Shown: one piece after another, positions 42,293-51,115 of the stretch | Numbering within the stretch: position 1 is the first letter of the stretch | Layout of the letters: each line of letters begins with the position of its first letter | Assembly (NCBI RefSeq): GCF_001865575.2 | Contig: NZ_CP017562.2 | Span: forward strand, 806,001-870,000 | Length of the DNA stretch: 64,000 nucleotides | Source of the DNA: Paraburkholderia sprentiae WSM5005 | GTDB taxonomy: Bacteria; Pseudomonadota; Gammaproteobacteria; Burkholderiales; Burkholderiaceae | Direction of reading: 5' to 3' | Made by a program: the position numbers and the translations under genes | Notes under the pieces: generated by a model | Told to the model about the DNA's origin: nothing | Database searches by the model: none | The model's input: the letters and a program-made list of their open reading frames with translations, nothing else

Positions 42293-43837
42293 ATGGAACA
42301 AGGCAGTGCGATGGACATCGATCTGGATACGCTCACGGTCGAAGCCGTGCAGGCGGGTTTTCGAGCTGGGACATTTACGGCTGAGCAACTGGCGCGCGCC
42401 TGCTTCGACAGGATCGAGCGCGACAACGCAAAATTCAACGCGCTGATCTTTCTGAACTCGGACGCGATCGGCGATGCGCGGAAGATCGACGAACGGCGCG
42501 CAGCCGGTGAAGCGCTCGGGCCGCTCGCGGGCGTGCCGGTGGTCATCAAGGATCCCATGGATATGGTCGGTTTTCCGACCACGGCGGGATGGGCGAAGCT
42601 TTACAGCAAGAAGGGCGGCGTCGACCTGATGCCCGAGCGCGATGCCCCGGTCGTCGCGCGCATGCGGCGCGCGGGCGCGATCCTGCTCGGCAAGACCAAC
42701 GTGCCCATCCTGAGCCACACCGGATCGCACGCGAACGATAGCTGGGCTGGGCCGACCATCAACGTGCCGATGCCCGACCGCGTGCCGGGAGGCAGCAGCG
42801 CGGGAACGGCGTCGGCGGTTGCATCGGGCATGGCGGTGCTCGGACTCGCCGAAGAAACCGGCGGCTCGATCCAGAACCCAGCCTCCGCGCAGGGCCTCGT
42901 CGGCATCAAGCCGACTATCGGACTGGTGCCGAATGCGGGCGTCGTGCCGCTGTCGGGTAATCGCGATGTAGTGGGACCGATTGCCCGCAACGTACGCGAT
43001 GCGGCGCTCTGCCTCGACGTGCTCGCAGGCTATTCGAGCGAGGACCCGAAGACGCTCGCGAGCGTCGGCCGGCAGCCGGAAGGCGGTTATACGTCGGCGC
43101 TGTCACCGGATGCGTTGAACGGCAAGCGTATCGGTTTATATGGGCCGGGATGGCGCGCGCAGCCGCTCTCCGATGAAGCAACCGTGCTGTATGCGCGGGT
43201 CAAGCAAGAGTTGGCCGGTCTGGGCGCGGTCCTGGTCGACGATCCGTTCGAAGGCTCTGGTTTCGCCGATCTAAGAAAGCCGACGCCGCCGCTGGAACAC
43301 TTCGATGCGCGTGGACTCGAATCCATTCCGTACGATCTCGAGAAATATCTGCAGCGGCTCGGCAAGCATGCGCCGCTCAAAACGTTCGCGGAATTCGCCG
43401 AAGCGACTAAAGACGACAATGTGTTCGGGCCCAATGGCGTACTGCGCTATTTGCCTAGTCTCGCCGACTTCCGGGCTGCGTTGGCCGACCCTTCGTTGCC
43501 GCCGGAGATGCCGGAGTTCGTCGACCTGAAGGCGCGTTATATGAGGATCTTCGATACGGTGATGAGCACGCACCGACTCGATGCGCTCGTCTTTCCACAG
43601 ATGCGATGCGAGCTTCCTCCGCTTCACGGCAAGGACATCATTCAGGAGACGACGGTCGGCGAAATCAATATCGCGGGATTGCCTGGCATTGCGGTGCCAG
43701 CGGGCTATTACGAGTCGGGGTCTCCGTTCGGGCTGATCTTCGTCGGTCGGCAGTGGGACGAGGCGGCGCTGCTCGGATGTGCCTACGCATACGAGATTGG
43801 CGCGGGTCGCCAGAAGGCGGCGCCGATGCTCGATTGA
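42293..43837 (+). CDS. Amidase-signature family amidase, system 1
   Basis: A 514-residue amidase-signature enzyme with the Ser-Ser-Lys triad: Lys86 in VPVVIKDPMD, the cis-Ser pair in RVPGGSSAGTAS (168-169) and nucleophilic Ser192 in EETGGSIQNPAS. VGIKPTIGLVPNAGVVPLSG follows, as usual. The ATG at 42293 follows a CAGGAG ribosome-binding site; an upstream in-frame ATG would overlap the pseudogene. It lacks a signal peptide. It may hydrolyse larger amides than the formamidase. It is the last gene of the first system. Confidence 0.9.
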   Translation: MEQGSAMDIDLDTLTVEAVQAGFRAGTFTAEQLARACFDRIERDNAKFNALIFLNSDAIGDARKIDERRAAGEALGPLAGVPVVIKDPMDMVGFPTTAGWAKLYSKKGGVDLMPERDAPVVARMRRAGAILLGKTNVPILSHTGSHANDSWAGPTINVPMPDRVPGGSSAGTASAVASGMAVLGLAEETGGSIQNPASAQGLVGIKPTIGLVPNAGVVPLSGNRDVVGPIARNVRDAALCLDVLAGYSSEDPKTLASVGRQPEGGYTSALSPDALNGKRIGLYGPGWRAQPLSDEATVLYARVKQELAGLGAVLVDDPFEGSGFADLRKPTPPLEHFDARGLESIPYDLEKYLQRLGKHAPLKTFAEFAEATKDDNVFGPNGVLRYLPSLADFRAALADPSLPPEMPEFVDLKARYMRIFDTVMSTHRLDALVFPQMRCELPPLHGKDIIQETTVGEINIAGLPGIAVPAGYYESGSPFGLIFVGRQWDEAALLGCAYAYEIGAGRQKAAPMLD

Positions 43838-43889
43838 TTCGGATGCTGGCCCGAGAGTTCTGCAGGGAATAGTAAGCTGCGCGGTTGAG

Positions 43890-44318
43890 ATCTGGTCAAC
43901 CTGCATATCCGCGGCGTGACTCACGGCAATCAGATACTGCCGCGTGCGATGATAATGCAGAGCAAGACTAAACGGCCGGTGCAGTTTGAGGTCACGCAGC
44001 CAGCTCGCACTGCCGTTGCTGCATGGATTGAGAAAGCCGAGCGGAGGTGCGATCAATACCTATTCCCGAGTCGGCTTCTCGCTCGCCGCACGACGCGACA
44101 ATGCGCCAGGATGGTTCATCAGTGGGGCGCTGCAATCGGTCTTGATCCGACCGCTTACGGCACGCACACGATGCGCCGGACGAAGGCCACCTTGATCTAC
44201 TAGCGGACGAAGAACCTTAGAGCCGTTCAACTCCTGCTTGGTCACAGATAGATTGGAAAGCACCGTTCGATATCTCGGGATTGAGGTCGACGATGCCCTC
44301 GACATATCTGAGCAAACT
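43890..44318 (+). pseudogene. Tyrosine recombinase/integrase remnant
   Basis: The plus strand reads THGNQILPRAMIMQSKTKRP and then AYGTHTMRRTKATLIY, followed by a stop. The same frame then gives RTKNLRAVQLLLGH, and a shifted frame gives LESTVRYLGIEVDDALDISE. THTMRRT and LLGHxxLESTVRYLGIEVDD are the HxxR and catalytic Tyr regions of tyrosine recombinases. A nonsense codon and a frameshift make it non-functional. It lies between the two amide systems. Confidence 0.78.
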
Positions 44319-44319
44319 G

Positions 44320-45132
44320 CGTGCTTTTCGTGAGAACGTTGTCGCAGACCTCGAGCAGCTTGCCGAACGCGAGCGTGGCGAGCACTTCCATATACGCAAG
44401 CGGCAACGGAACGGCCGCCGCGAGTTTCGGATCGATCTTCCCTTCCGGGAGATCGGATTCCTGAACTTGTCGATCGTGAACGCCGTCACGACGAGGGCGA
44501 CGGAAATCAGCGATCCGGTGTTGGCCGGCACGAGCAAGGTCCGCGGCAGGCGATCTCGTGAGGTCCAGAGTTGACCGAGTCCTTCGGCCATCGAAACACC
44601 GGCTTCGCCGATCGACTTGAACCAGCCTTCTTCATGGTCGCTCAGACGGTGCTCAAGGGTGGGATGGGCTGATGCGCGATCAGTTCGCCATGCGACGGCG
44701 CCTCGAGACCCTTGCCGGCGTCCGCATGATTCTTGAATACGGTTTCGTGGATTGCCGTCGCGACGGCGGGAATCAGGTCGGCGAACGCGAAAGTCGCGGC
44801 ATCGGCGTAGACGTCGTTGAGAACCACGTCTTTTTGATCCATGAGGTGCCCTTTCTGCATCGCATGGAAAGCGGGGATTAACGTCGTCATCACACGCGGG
44901 ATCTGCCGGTACATTTCCGTGAGAACCTCCAGCGGCACCGCGTTCTTTCGGCCTGCGTCGTGCTCCCCGTGGTGTTCGCGCGTGGCGCGGGCATCTGCCT
45001 GCTTGGGGTCGGCATCGACGTGGAGCGCGGCGTAGCACCGCGATTCGTTGCTTCACGGCCTTCCGTGGTCGAAGGGTCGCCTTGGGAGTGCTCTGCTGCG
45101 GAAATGCTGTTGTCGGTTGTGACGTGTACCAT
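44320..45132 (-). pseudogene. Decayed gene of unknown family
   Basis: Several minus-strand frames join into one protein-like reading. From the ATG at 45132 it begins MVHVTTDNSISAAEHSQGDP, then VLTEMYRQIPRVMTTLIPAF and DVYADAATFAFADLIPAVAT, then WFKSIGEAGVSMAEGLGQLW and TGSLISVALVVTAFTIDKFR, then PLAYMEVLATLAFGKLLEVC. Composition looks coding and includes one membrane-like segment, but at least three frameshifts are needed. I do not recognise the family. Its end merges with the integrase remnant. Confidence 0.35.
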
Positions 45133-45336
45133 TGCTATCCTCGCGGGTCGGGTCAGTTTGATGACACGAGAATAGAATCCGCTACGCCGCGTTTTTGCCG
45201 ATTTCGCGAAGCAAGGGCAAGACGCGCGAAGCCAGGCGCCCGGGAACGCGATGGCTCTGTGCTTGACGGCCCTGAAACCGTAGCTTGCCGCCCCTTGCCC
45301 TGGCGGCGCTCCTAACCAGGGTCTTCGCTAAATCTC

Positions 45337-45365
45337 TTGACACCGTGAATTTGGTTTCTTAAATT
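45337..45365 (+). promoter_or_regulatory. Predicted sigma70 promoter of amide system 2
   Basis: A perfect -35 TTGACA at 45337-45342 is followed, after exactly 17 bases, by TAAATT at 45360-45365 (four of six -10 consensus bases). Transcription would start near 45372, just before the leader hairpins and terminator, and continue into the hydrolase gene at 45500. Confidence 0.65.
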
Positions 45366-45375
45366 CGCGTCCACT

Positions 45376-45442
45376 GAGCCGCCGAGTTGTCCGGCGGCTC
45401 CACGGCAACGATGCCGTGCCACATATGGAAGGCTATGTAGCC
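45376..45442 (+). promoter_or_regulatory. Structured leader with ANTAR-like hexaloop hairpin
   Basis: Hairpin 1 pairs GAGCCGCCG (45376-45384) with CGGCGGCTC (45392-45400) around a seven-base loop. Hairpin 2 follows without a gap: CACGGC (45401-45406), loop AACGAT, GCCGTG (45413-45418). This is a six-base loop with A at position 1 and G at position 4, as in ANTAR targets. A weaker GGC-N6-GCC (45431-45442) overlaps the 5' arm of the terminator. The cluster encodes its own ANTAR protein at 53691-54311. The exact two-hairpin target is not fully resolved. Confidence 0.5.
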
Positions 45443-45479
45443 CCCTAACTTGCGTCCAACGCTGGTGAGGGGGCTTTTT
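45439..45479 (+). terminator. Intrinsic terminator in leader of amide system 2
   Basis: AGCCCCCT at 45439-45446 pairs with AGGGGGCT at 45468-45475 around a 21-base loop, and the T run continues to 45479. It lies after the predicted promoter and about 20 bases before the first gene, so it should attenuate transcription unless antitermination occurs. Confidence 0.75.
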
Positions 45480-45499
45480 GTTTTGGGAGACGAAAAGCA

Positions 45500-46390
45500 A
45501 TGGTGCAGCACGGCACTGCAGAACGCGGCCTCGAAAGCCCCGTCATCGCCTGCATTCAGATGCAGCCACAGGTCGGCGCGAAGCGCGATAACGTGGCGCG
45601 CGCGCTCCGGTACATTGAAACCGCCGCAAGCGAAGGCGCGTCGCTGGTGGTCCTGCCCGAGTTGGCGAACTCCGGTTATGTCTTCAAGGACCGCGACGAG
45701 GCTTTCTCGCTGGCAGAAGCGCTGCCGGACGGAGAAACCGCACAGATATTCGCCGCAACGGCCCAGCGCCTCGGCATTCATCTTGTCGCCGGCATCGCCG
45801 AGCGGGCAGGCAGGCGCCTGTACAACTCGGCCATCCTCACCGGGCCCTCGGGTCACATTGGCACCTACCGCAAGCTGCATCTCTGGAACAACGAACATCT
45901 GTTCTTCGAGCCGGGCGACCGTGGCGTTCCGGTTTTCGACACGCCCGTGGGACGAATCGCCATTGTTATCTGCTACGACGGATGGTTTCCTGAAACGTTT
46001 CGACTGGCGGCGATGCAAGGGGCGGACATCGTTTGCGTACCGACGAACTGGGTGCCGATGGCGGGGCAGCCGGCCGATCGTCCTGCCATGGCCACGACCT
46101 TGACGATGGCCGCCGCGCACAGCAACGGTCTGGTGATCGCGTGCGCGAACCGGATCGGCAACGAGCGGGGTCAACCGTTCGTCGGCCAGAGCCTGATTGT
46201 AGGAGGCAGCGGGTGGCCCGTCGCAGGGCCAGCCAGCGCCGACCGCGAAGAAGTCCTTTATGCCGCGATCGATTTGCAGCGCATACGCGCCGAACGCACG
46301 CTCAACGACTTCAATCACGTGCTGCGGGACCGCCGTGCCGACGTGTACGACCCAATGCTGGGCACCGGCTGGCCGTCCGCTCACTCATGA
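45500..46390 (+). CDS. Carbon-nitrogen hydrolase (nitrilase-superfamily amidase), system 2
   Basis: A 296-residue nitrilase-superfamily enzyme with the catalytic triad Glu54 (VLPELANSG), Lys125 (YRKLHLWNNE) and Cys158 (VICYDGWFPE). This branch mostly hydrolyses amides or carbamoyl compounds. It is cytoplasmic, with no signal peptide. It is the first gene after the leader terminator, so its expression should depend on antitermination. The binding-protein gene starts 59 bp after its stop. Confidence 0.9.
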   Translation: MVQHGTAERGLESPVIACIQMQPQVGAKRDNVARALRYIETAASEGASLVVLPELANSGYVFKDRDEAFSLAEALPDGETAQIFAATAQRLGIHLVAGIAERAGRRLYNSAILTGPSGHIGTYRKLHLWNNEHLFFEPGDRGVPVFDTPVGRIAIVICYDGWFPETFRLAAMQGADIVCVPTNWVPMAGQPADRPAMATTLTMAAAHSNGLVIACANRIGNERGQPFVGQSLIVGGSGWPVAGPASADREEVLYAAIDLQRIRAERTLNDFNHVLRDRRADVYDPMLGTGWPSAHS

Positions 46391-46449
46391 GAAATTGGCC
46401 GGCGCCCGCATGTTCCTCGAAAAACCACACGACCACTAAAGGAAATCCC

Positions 46450-47619
46450 ATGACCCAGTTCAACAAATCATTGCTTGCCGCCGCCATCGCGGCCATTGTC
46501 GGCGTTGGCGCCTGTGCCGACGTGCTGGCCGCCGACCCCATCAAGATCGGCGTGGCGGTCGGGTTGTCGGGCGCCAATAGCGTTGTCGCGCCGGCGGTGG
46601 TTCAGTCCTCGCAGCTCGCCGTCGAACAGATCAACGCCTCCGGCGGCATCCTCGGCCGCCAGGTGGAACTCGAAATCACCGACGACGCGTCCGGCGCGGT
46701 CGGCGCACAGAAGGCGTACGACACGCTGGTGTTTCAGAAGAATGTCGACGCGATCATCTCGATGGAAACCAGCGCGGCCCGCAACGCGGCGCTTCCCATC
46801 GTGGCGCGCGGCAAGAAGCCGTTTATCTACACGTCGTTTTACGAAGGCCGCTCGTGCAGCCCGTGGATGTACGTGAACGGCTGGGTACCGGAGCAGCAGG
46901 TGGCGCCGGTGGTCGACTACTTTGAGAAGAGCAAGGGTGCCAAGACGTTCTATCTGGTCGGCAACGATTACGCGTTCGGCCGCGGCATGCTCGATTTCAC
47001 CAAAAAGTATATCGAGCAGCACGGCGGCAAGGTGGTGGGCGAGGAGTACCTGCCGATCGACGGCACCGACTGGACGCCGATTCTGTCCAAGATCCGCTCG
47101 GAGCATCCCGATGCGTTGATCAGCGCGACGGCGGGCGGCGCTCCCAACGTGGCGCTCGCCAAGCAGTTGAAGGGTTCGGGGCTGACACTGCCGTACGGCA
47201 ACCTGGCGATTGACGAAGGTACCGCCCACAGTATGGGCGACGTCGCGACGGGCATCTATATGTCGGGCTCCTATCTGACGAGTATCGGCTCACCGGAGAA
47301 CGAAAAATTCCTGGCTGCCATGGACAAGCGCTTTGGGAAGGGCATGAAGACGCCGAACGAGTTGTCGGAGCCGCAATACGAAGCGTTCTTCCTGTACAAG
47401 GCGGCCGCCGAGAAAGCAGGCTCCACCGATCCCGCCAAGGTGATCCGGGCGCTGGATCAGGTGTCGTTCGATGGGCCGCGCGGTCCGGTGTCGATGGACA
47501 AGAGCCGGCATACGCCGCTCGCCATGCGTCTGGGCCAGATTCAGGCGGACGGTTCGGTCAAGATCCTGCAGTCCTTTCCGGATGTCGACCCGGGTGCACA
47601 GTGCCCGAACATCAAGTAG
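46450..47619 (+). CDS. Amide-type ABC substrate-binding protein, system 2
   Basis: A 389-residue periplasmic binding protein. The signal peptide ends near ADVLA before ADPIKIGVAVGLSGANSVVA. Motifs are AVEQINASGGILGRQVELEI, PFIYTSFYEGRSCSPWMYVN and TFYLVGNDYAFGRGMLDFTK. The ATG at 46450 is chosen for the signal peptide and upstream GGAAAT region. It is related to, but clearly diverged from, the system 1 binding protein, suggesting a different ligand preference. Confidence 0.9.
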   Translation: MTQFNKSLLAAAIAAIVGVGACADVLAADPIKIGVAVGLSGANSVVAPAVVQSSQLAVEQINASGGILGRQVELEITDDASGAVGAQKAYDTLVFQKNVDAIISMETSAARNAALPIVARGKKPFIYTSFYEGRSCSPWMYVNGWVPEQQVAPVVDYFEKSKGAKTFYLVGNDYAFGRGMLDFTKKYIEQHGGKVVGEEYLPIDGTDWTPILSKIRSEHPDALISATAGGAPNVALAKQLKGSGLTLPYGNLAIDEGTAHSMGDVATGIYMSGSYLTSIGSPENEKFLAAMDKRFGKGMKTPNELSEPQYEAFFLYKAAAEKAGSTDPAKVIRALDQVSFDGPRGPVSMDKSRHTPLAMRLGQIQADGSVKILQSFPDVDPGAQCPNIK

Positions 47620-47693
47620 CTTGCCGAGGAATGCAGCATCCACCTGAGCGCCGGGCCTCGCCGGCGAGCAGGCGGAGGTGACTGGAGAAGACA

Positions 47694-48527
47694 ATGGTTC
47701 TGGCATTGGATATTTTTACAACGGCGGCCGTGCTGTTCATCGTGACCGCCGGATTGATGGTGATTTTCGGTGTGATGCAAATCGTCAATTTCGCTCACGG
47801 CGCCTTGCTGACGATGGGCGCGTATGCGAGCTTCGTGGTCACCCAGTTGAAGCTCAACCCATGGATCAGCCTGCCGCTGGCGATCGTGGTCGGCACCGTG
47901 GTCGGCATGCTCGTCGAGCAGGTGATCGTGCGCCCGCTCTACAAGCGCCCGCTTGACGCGATCCTCGCCACCTGGGGCCTCGGCATCGTGATCGGGCAGC
48001 TGATCGTCATGGCCTTTGGCCGCGAGGTCCAGTTCGTGGAAACGCCGCTGAAAGGCGCCTTTTCCATCGCGGGGACCGAGTATTCGGCTTACCGCCTGTT
48101 GTTGATCCCGATCGCGCTCGGTTTGTGCGCCCTCATGACCGCGTTGCTCACGGGCACGCGCTTCGGCGTCAAGACCCGTGCCGTGATCATGAACGAGGAT
48201 CTGGCTCGCGGGCTCGGCATTCACTCCGGCCGCATACGCTTTATCACGTTCAGCCTCGGTGCTGCTTTGGGTTCGCTGGCCGGCACGCTTATTACGCCGT
48301 TGTCGAGCGTCGATCCGGACATGGGATTGGTCTGGCTGGTGAGCGCCTTCATGCTGGTGATGGTGTCGGGTTACTCGATGGTCAGCCTGCTCGTCACCTG
48401 CCTCGTATTCGGCGCTTGCCAGGTGCTGGTCAGCACGTTCGTCAGTCCGGTGCTGGGTGGCCTGACCATCGCCGTACTGGCTGCGCTCACGCTGCGGATT
48501 CGTCCGAAGGGGTTCTCACATGGCTAA
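47694..48527 (+). CDS. ABC permease, LivH-like, system 2
   Basis: A 277-residue permease with the LivH signature FGVMQIVNFAHGALLTMGAY, about eight membrane helices and the coupling stretch ARGLGIHSGRIRFITFSLGA. The stop lies eight bases inside the following fusion gene, so translation is probably coupled. It would form the translocation pore with the LivM half of that fusion. Confidence 0.9.
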   Translation: MVLALDIFTTAAVLFIVTAGLMVIFGVMQIVNFAHGALLTMGAYASFVVTQLKLNPWISLPLAIVVGTVVGMLVEQVIVRPLYKRPLDAILATWGLGIVIGQLIVMAFGREVQFVETPLKGAFSIAGTEYSAYRLLLIPIALGLCALMTALLTGTRFGVKTRAVIMNEDLARGLGIHSGRIRFITFSLGAALGSLAGTLITPLSSVDPDMGLVWLVSAFMLVMVSGYSMVSLLVTCLVFGACQVLVSTFVSPVLGGLTIAVLAALTLRIRPKGFSHG

Positions 48528-50388
48528 AGTCGGCGCTTCACCAGGCCGTGCCGGCATCGGCGATGCCTCGCGGGGCAGCGGGCAGGTGTCCAGCCGGCGC
48601 AAGCTGTCGTCTCGACGCGGCTTGCTCATGATCGGCGGGTTCGCCGTTCTGCTGCTGGCGTTCGGTCCGTTCCTGTTCGGCACGTATCTGCTGAATGTCC
48701 TGATCCAGGCATTCTTCTTTTCGATCGTTGCGGTGACGGTGGATATCCTCTGGGGCTACACCGGCTATCTGACGTTCGGTCAATCGGCCTTCTTCGGCAT
48801 TGGCGCGTACGCGGCGGCCCTCGTCTTCACGCACGGCGGTTTCTCGGCCGCCTATGTGGTGCTGGCGTTAGGCGCGGCGATTGCAGCGACGGCCGCGGTC
48901 GCGGCGCTGCTGGGCTGGCTGTCTTTCTATCGGGGCGCCTCGCCGTTTTTCGCAACGGTGATGTCCCTTGTACTGCCGATCGTACTCAGTCAGCTCCTGC
49001 TGTCCGGTGGCGAATGGACCGGCTCGAGTTCAGGACTGACCGGCTACGAGACGTTCGATCTGTCTCTCGATGCGTGGTACCGGATCGCCGGCGGCGCCTT
49101 GCTGATCATTGCAACGCTGGCCTGGCTGTTCGTGCGCAGCGACGGCGGCCGGGTGCTGGCGGCGATTCGCGACAACGAGTCGCGCTGCTCTTACCTCGGC
49201 ATCAATACGTCGCTGGTCAAGATCGTCCTGCTGGTGGCGACCGCGATCGTCGCCGGCCTCGCCGGTTTCGGCTACGGCGCCTTCAGCGGGGTCGTCGCGC
49301 CCGAACTGACCGGCTTTGTTCTCGGTACCCAACTGATTATCTGGGTCGCGCTGGGCGGTCGTGGAACCCTGTGGGGGCCGGTCATCGGCGCGCTTCTGAT
49401 TAACGTCGGGACGTCCTATCTCAGCGGCATCATGCCATTTGCGTGGCAACTGATCCTCGGCGCCGCGTTTGTGGCCGTGATCGTACTGTTGCCGCAGGGT
49501 ATGGTGCCGTTACTGCTCAAGCCATTGCGCCATCTCGCGGGCAAGGACGGCGAACCCGAACTGGTAGAGCGGGAAGTGCGGGCGGAGCACGTCCAGGCTC
49601 TCGCGGAACCCGCGCTGCAGATGGAGGGTGTCGCGAGGAATTTCGGCAGTCTCAAGGTGTTGCAGAGCATCGACCTGAACGCCAACCCGGGCGAGCTCGT
49701 TGGTCTGATCGGTCCGAACGGCGCCGGCAAGACGACGCTGATGCGCTGCATGAGCGACGGAGCGGAACGCTCTGCCGGTTCGGTCGTGCTGTGTGGAAAC
49801 GATATCCGGCAATTGCCGCCGGACCGCTGCGTGCATTTCGGACTGGGGCGCAAGTTCCAGAACGCCAACATCTTCGACACCCTGACGGTGGCGGAATGCC
49901 TGCGAATCGCCGGCACGATCATCGAACGGCCCTCGCTGTTGCGGCGGGCGGGCACGCTTTCGTTGCCTCCGTATGCTCTCGAAGTGGTGCGGACCACAGG
50001 CCTCGACCAGAAGCTGGGCGCGGTGGCGAAGGATCTCTCGCACGGCGAACAGCAGGCGCTGGAGCTGGCCATGGTGCTCGCGCTCGAGCCGCGCATCGTG
50101 CTGCTCGACGAACCGACAGCAGGACTGACCAAAACCGAGCGCACGCAAATCGGCAACGTGCTGGCTGCACTGGCTCACCGGTATCGGCTCTGCTGTCTGC
50201 TGGTCGAACACGACCTCGATTTCGTTGCCGAGATTGCCACCCGCATCGTGGTCCTGCATCAGGGGCGTATCGTGATGCAAGGCAACTTCGATGAAGTGGT
50301 CAACTCGGAGCTGGTCAGGACGATCTATGCCGGAACTGCGCAGAGCACAGGGTCCGACGCGAACACGACACATCAGGAGGCCTCATGA
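48520..50388 (+). CDS. Fused LivM permease and LivG ATPase, system 2
   Basis: A 622-residue fusion. Residues up to about 330 form a LivM-type permease (WGYTGYLTFGQSAFFGIGAY, LAAIRDNESRCSYLGINTSL). After a linker (VEREVRAEHVQALAEPALQM) comes a LivG-type ATPase with Walker A LIGPNGAGKTTLMRCMSDG, signature LSHGEQQALELAMVL, Walker B IVLLDEPTAGLT and H-loop LLVEHDLDFV. In system 1 and most Liv/Urt systems these are separate genes. The frame is continuous across the linker. Its stop overlaps the next ATPase start by four bases. Confidence 0.92.
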   Translation: MAKVGASPGRAGIGDASRGSGQVSSRRKLSSRRGLLMIGGFAVLLLAFGPFLFGTYLLNVLIQAFFFSIVAVTVDILWGYTGYLTFGQSAFFGIGAYAAALVFTHGGFSAAYVVLALGAAIAATAAVAALLGWLSFYRGASPFFATVMSLVLPIVLSQLLLSGGEWTGSSSGLTGYETFDLSLDAWYRIAGGALLIIATLAWLFVRSDGGRVLAAIRDNESRCSYLGINTSLVKIVLLVATAIVAGLAGFGYGAFSGVVAPELTGFVLGTQLIIWVALGGRGTLWGPVIGALLINVGTSYLSGIMPFAWQLILGAAFVAVIVLLPQGMVPLLLKPLRHLAGKDGEPELVEREVRAEHVQALAEPALQMEGVARNFGSLKVLQSIDLNANPGELVGLIGPNGAGKTTLMRCMSDGAERSAGSVVLCGNDIRQLPPDRCVHFGLGRKFQNANIFDTLTVAECLRIAGTIIERPSLLRRAGTLSLPPYALEVVRTTGLDQKLGAVAKDLSHGEQQALELAMVLALEPRIVLLDEPTAGLTKTERTQIGNVLAALAHRYRLCCLLVEHDLDFVAEIATRIVVLHQGRIVMQGNFDEVVNSELVRTIYAGTAQSTGSDANTTHQEAS

Positions 50389-51092
50389 GCCCGATCGCGT
50401 TGGAGCTGCAGGACGTCACGAGCGGATACAAGGCGTCGGTCGTGCTTCGCAAGCTGTCGATGAGCGTCGCCAACGGCGAAGCCGTCGCCTTGCTGGGCAA
50501 GAACGGCATGGGCAAGACCACCTTGCTCAAGACGATCATGGGTTATCTGCCCAAGAAAAGCGGCGCGGTTCGCCTGCGCGGGCAGGACATCACGCGTCTC
50601 GCGCCGCATCGGATCGCACAGTCGGGCGTGGCGTACGCGCCTCAGGAACACGCGCTGTTTCAGGATCTCACGATTCGTGACAACCTGCGCCTGGGCCTTG
50701 CGAAGGTCTCGGTGTTCGACGAACGCTTTGCCGAGATCGAACCGGTTTTCCCGGTGTTCAAGAGCCGGTTGAAGCAACTCGCCGGCACGCTCTCCGGGGG
50801 CGAACAGAAGATGCTGCTGGTGGCCCGTGCGCTGATGATGCGCCCGTCGATCATCCTGCTCGACGAAATCACGGAAGGCTTGCAGCCGTCCGTGATCGAG
50901 CGGCTGGTCGAGGCGCTGCTCTGGGAACGCAAGCGTCATGGCACCACGCTCTTGCTGATCGAGCAGAACGTTCCGTTCGCGTTGCAGGTTGCCGACCGCT
51001 ATACCGTGCTGAAGCAGGGCGAAATCATCGATCACGGTAACGCCAAGGACGAAGGAGCCGCAGGTTCGATTTTCGAACACCTTCGCGTCTGA
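50385..51092 (+). CDS. ABC ATPase, LivF-like, system 2
   Basis: A 235-residue ATPase with Walker A LLGKNGMGKTTLLKTIMG, Q-loop VAYAPQEHALF, signature LSGGEQKMLLVARAL, Walker B IILLDEITEGLQPSVI and H-loop LLIEQNVPFA. Walker B ends DEI rather than the usual DEP; the Glu that activates water is kept. It pairs with the ATPase half of the preceding fusion. Confidence 0.9.
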   Translation: MSPIALELQDVTSGYKASVVLRKLSMSVANGEAVALLGKNGMGKTTLLKTIMGYLPKKSGAVRLRGQDITRLAPHRIAQSGVAYAPQEHALFQDLTIRDNLRLGLAKVSVFDERFAEIEPVFPVFKSRLKQLAGTLSGGEQKMLLVARALMMRPSIILLDEITEGLQPSVIERLVEALLWERKRHGTTLLLIEQNVPFALQVADRYTVLKQGEIIDHGNAKDEGAAGSIFEHLRV

Positions 51093-51115
51093 CACTGATC
51101 CCTCACTGAGACCTG

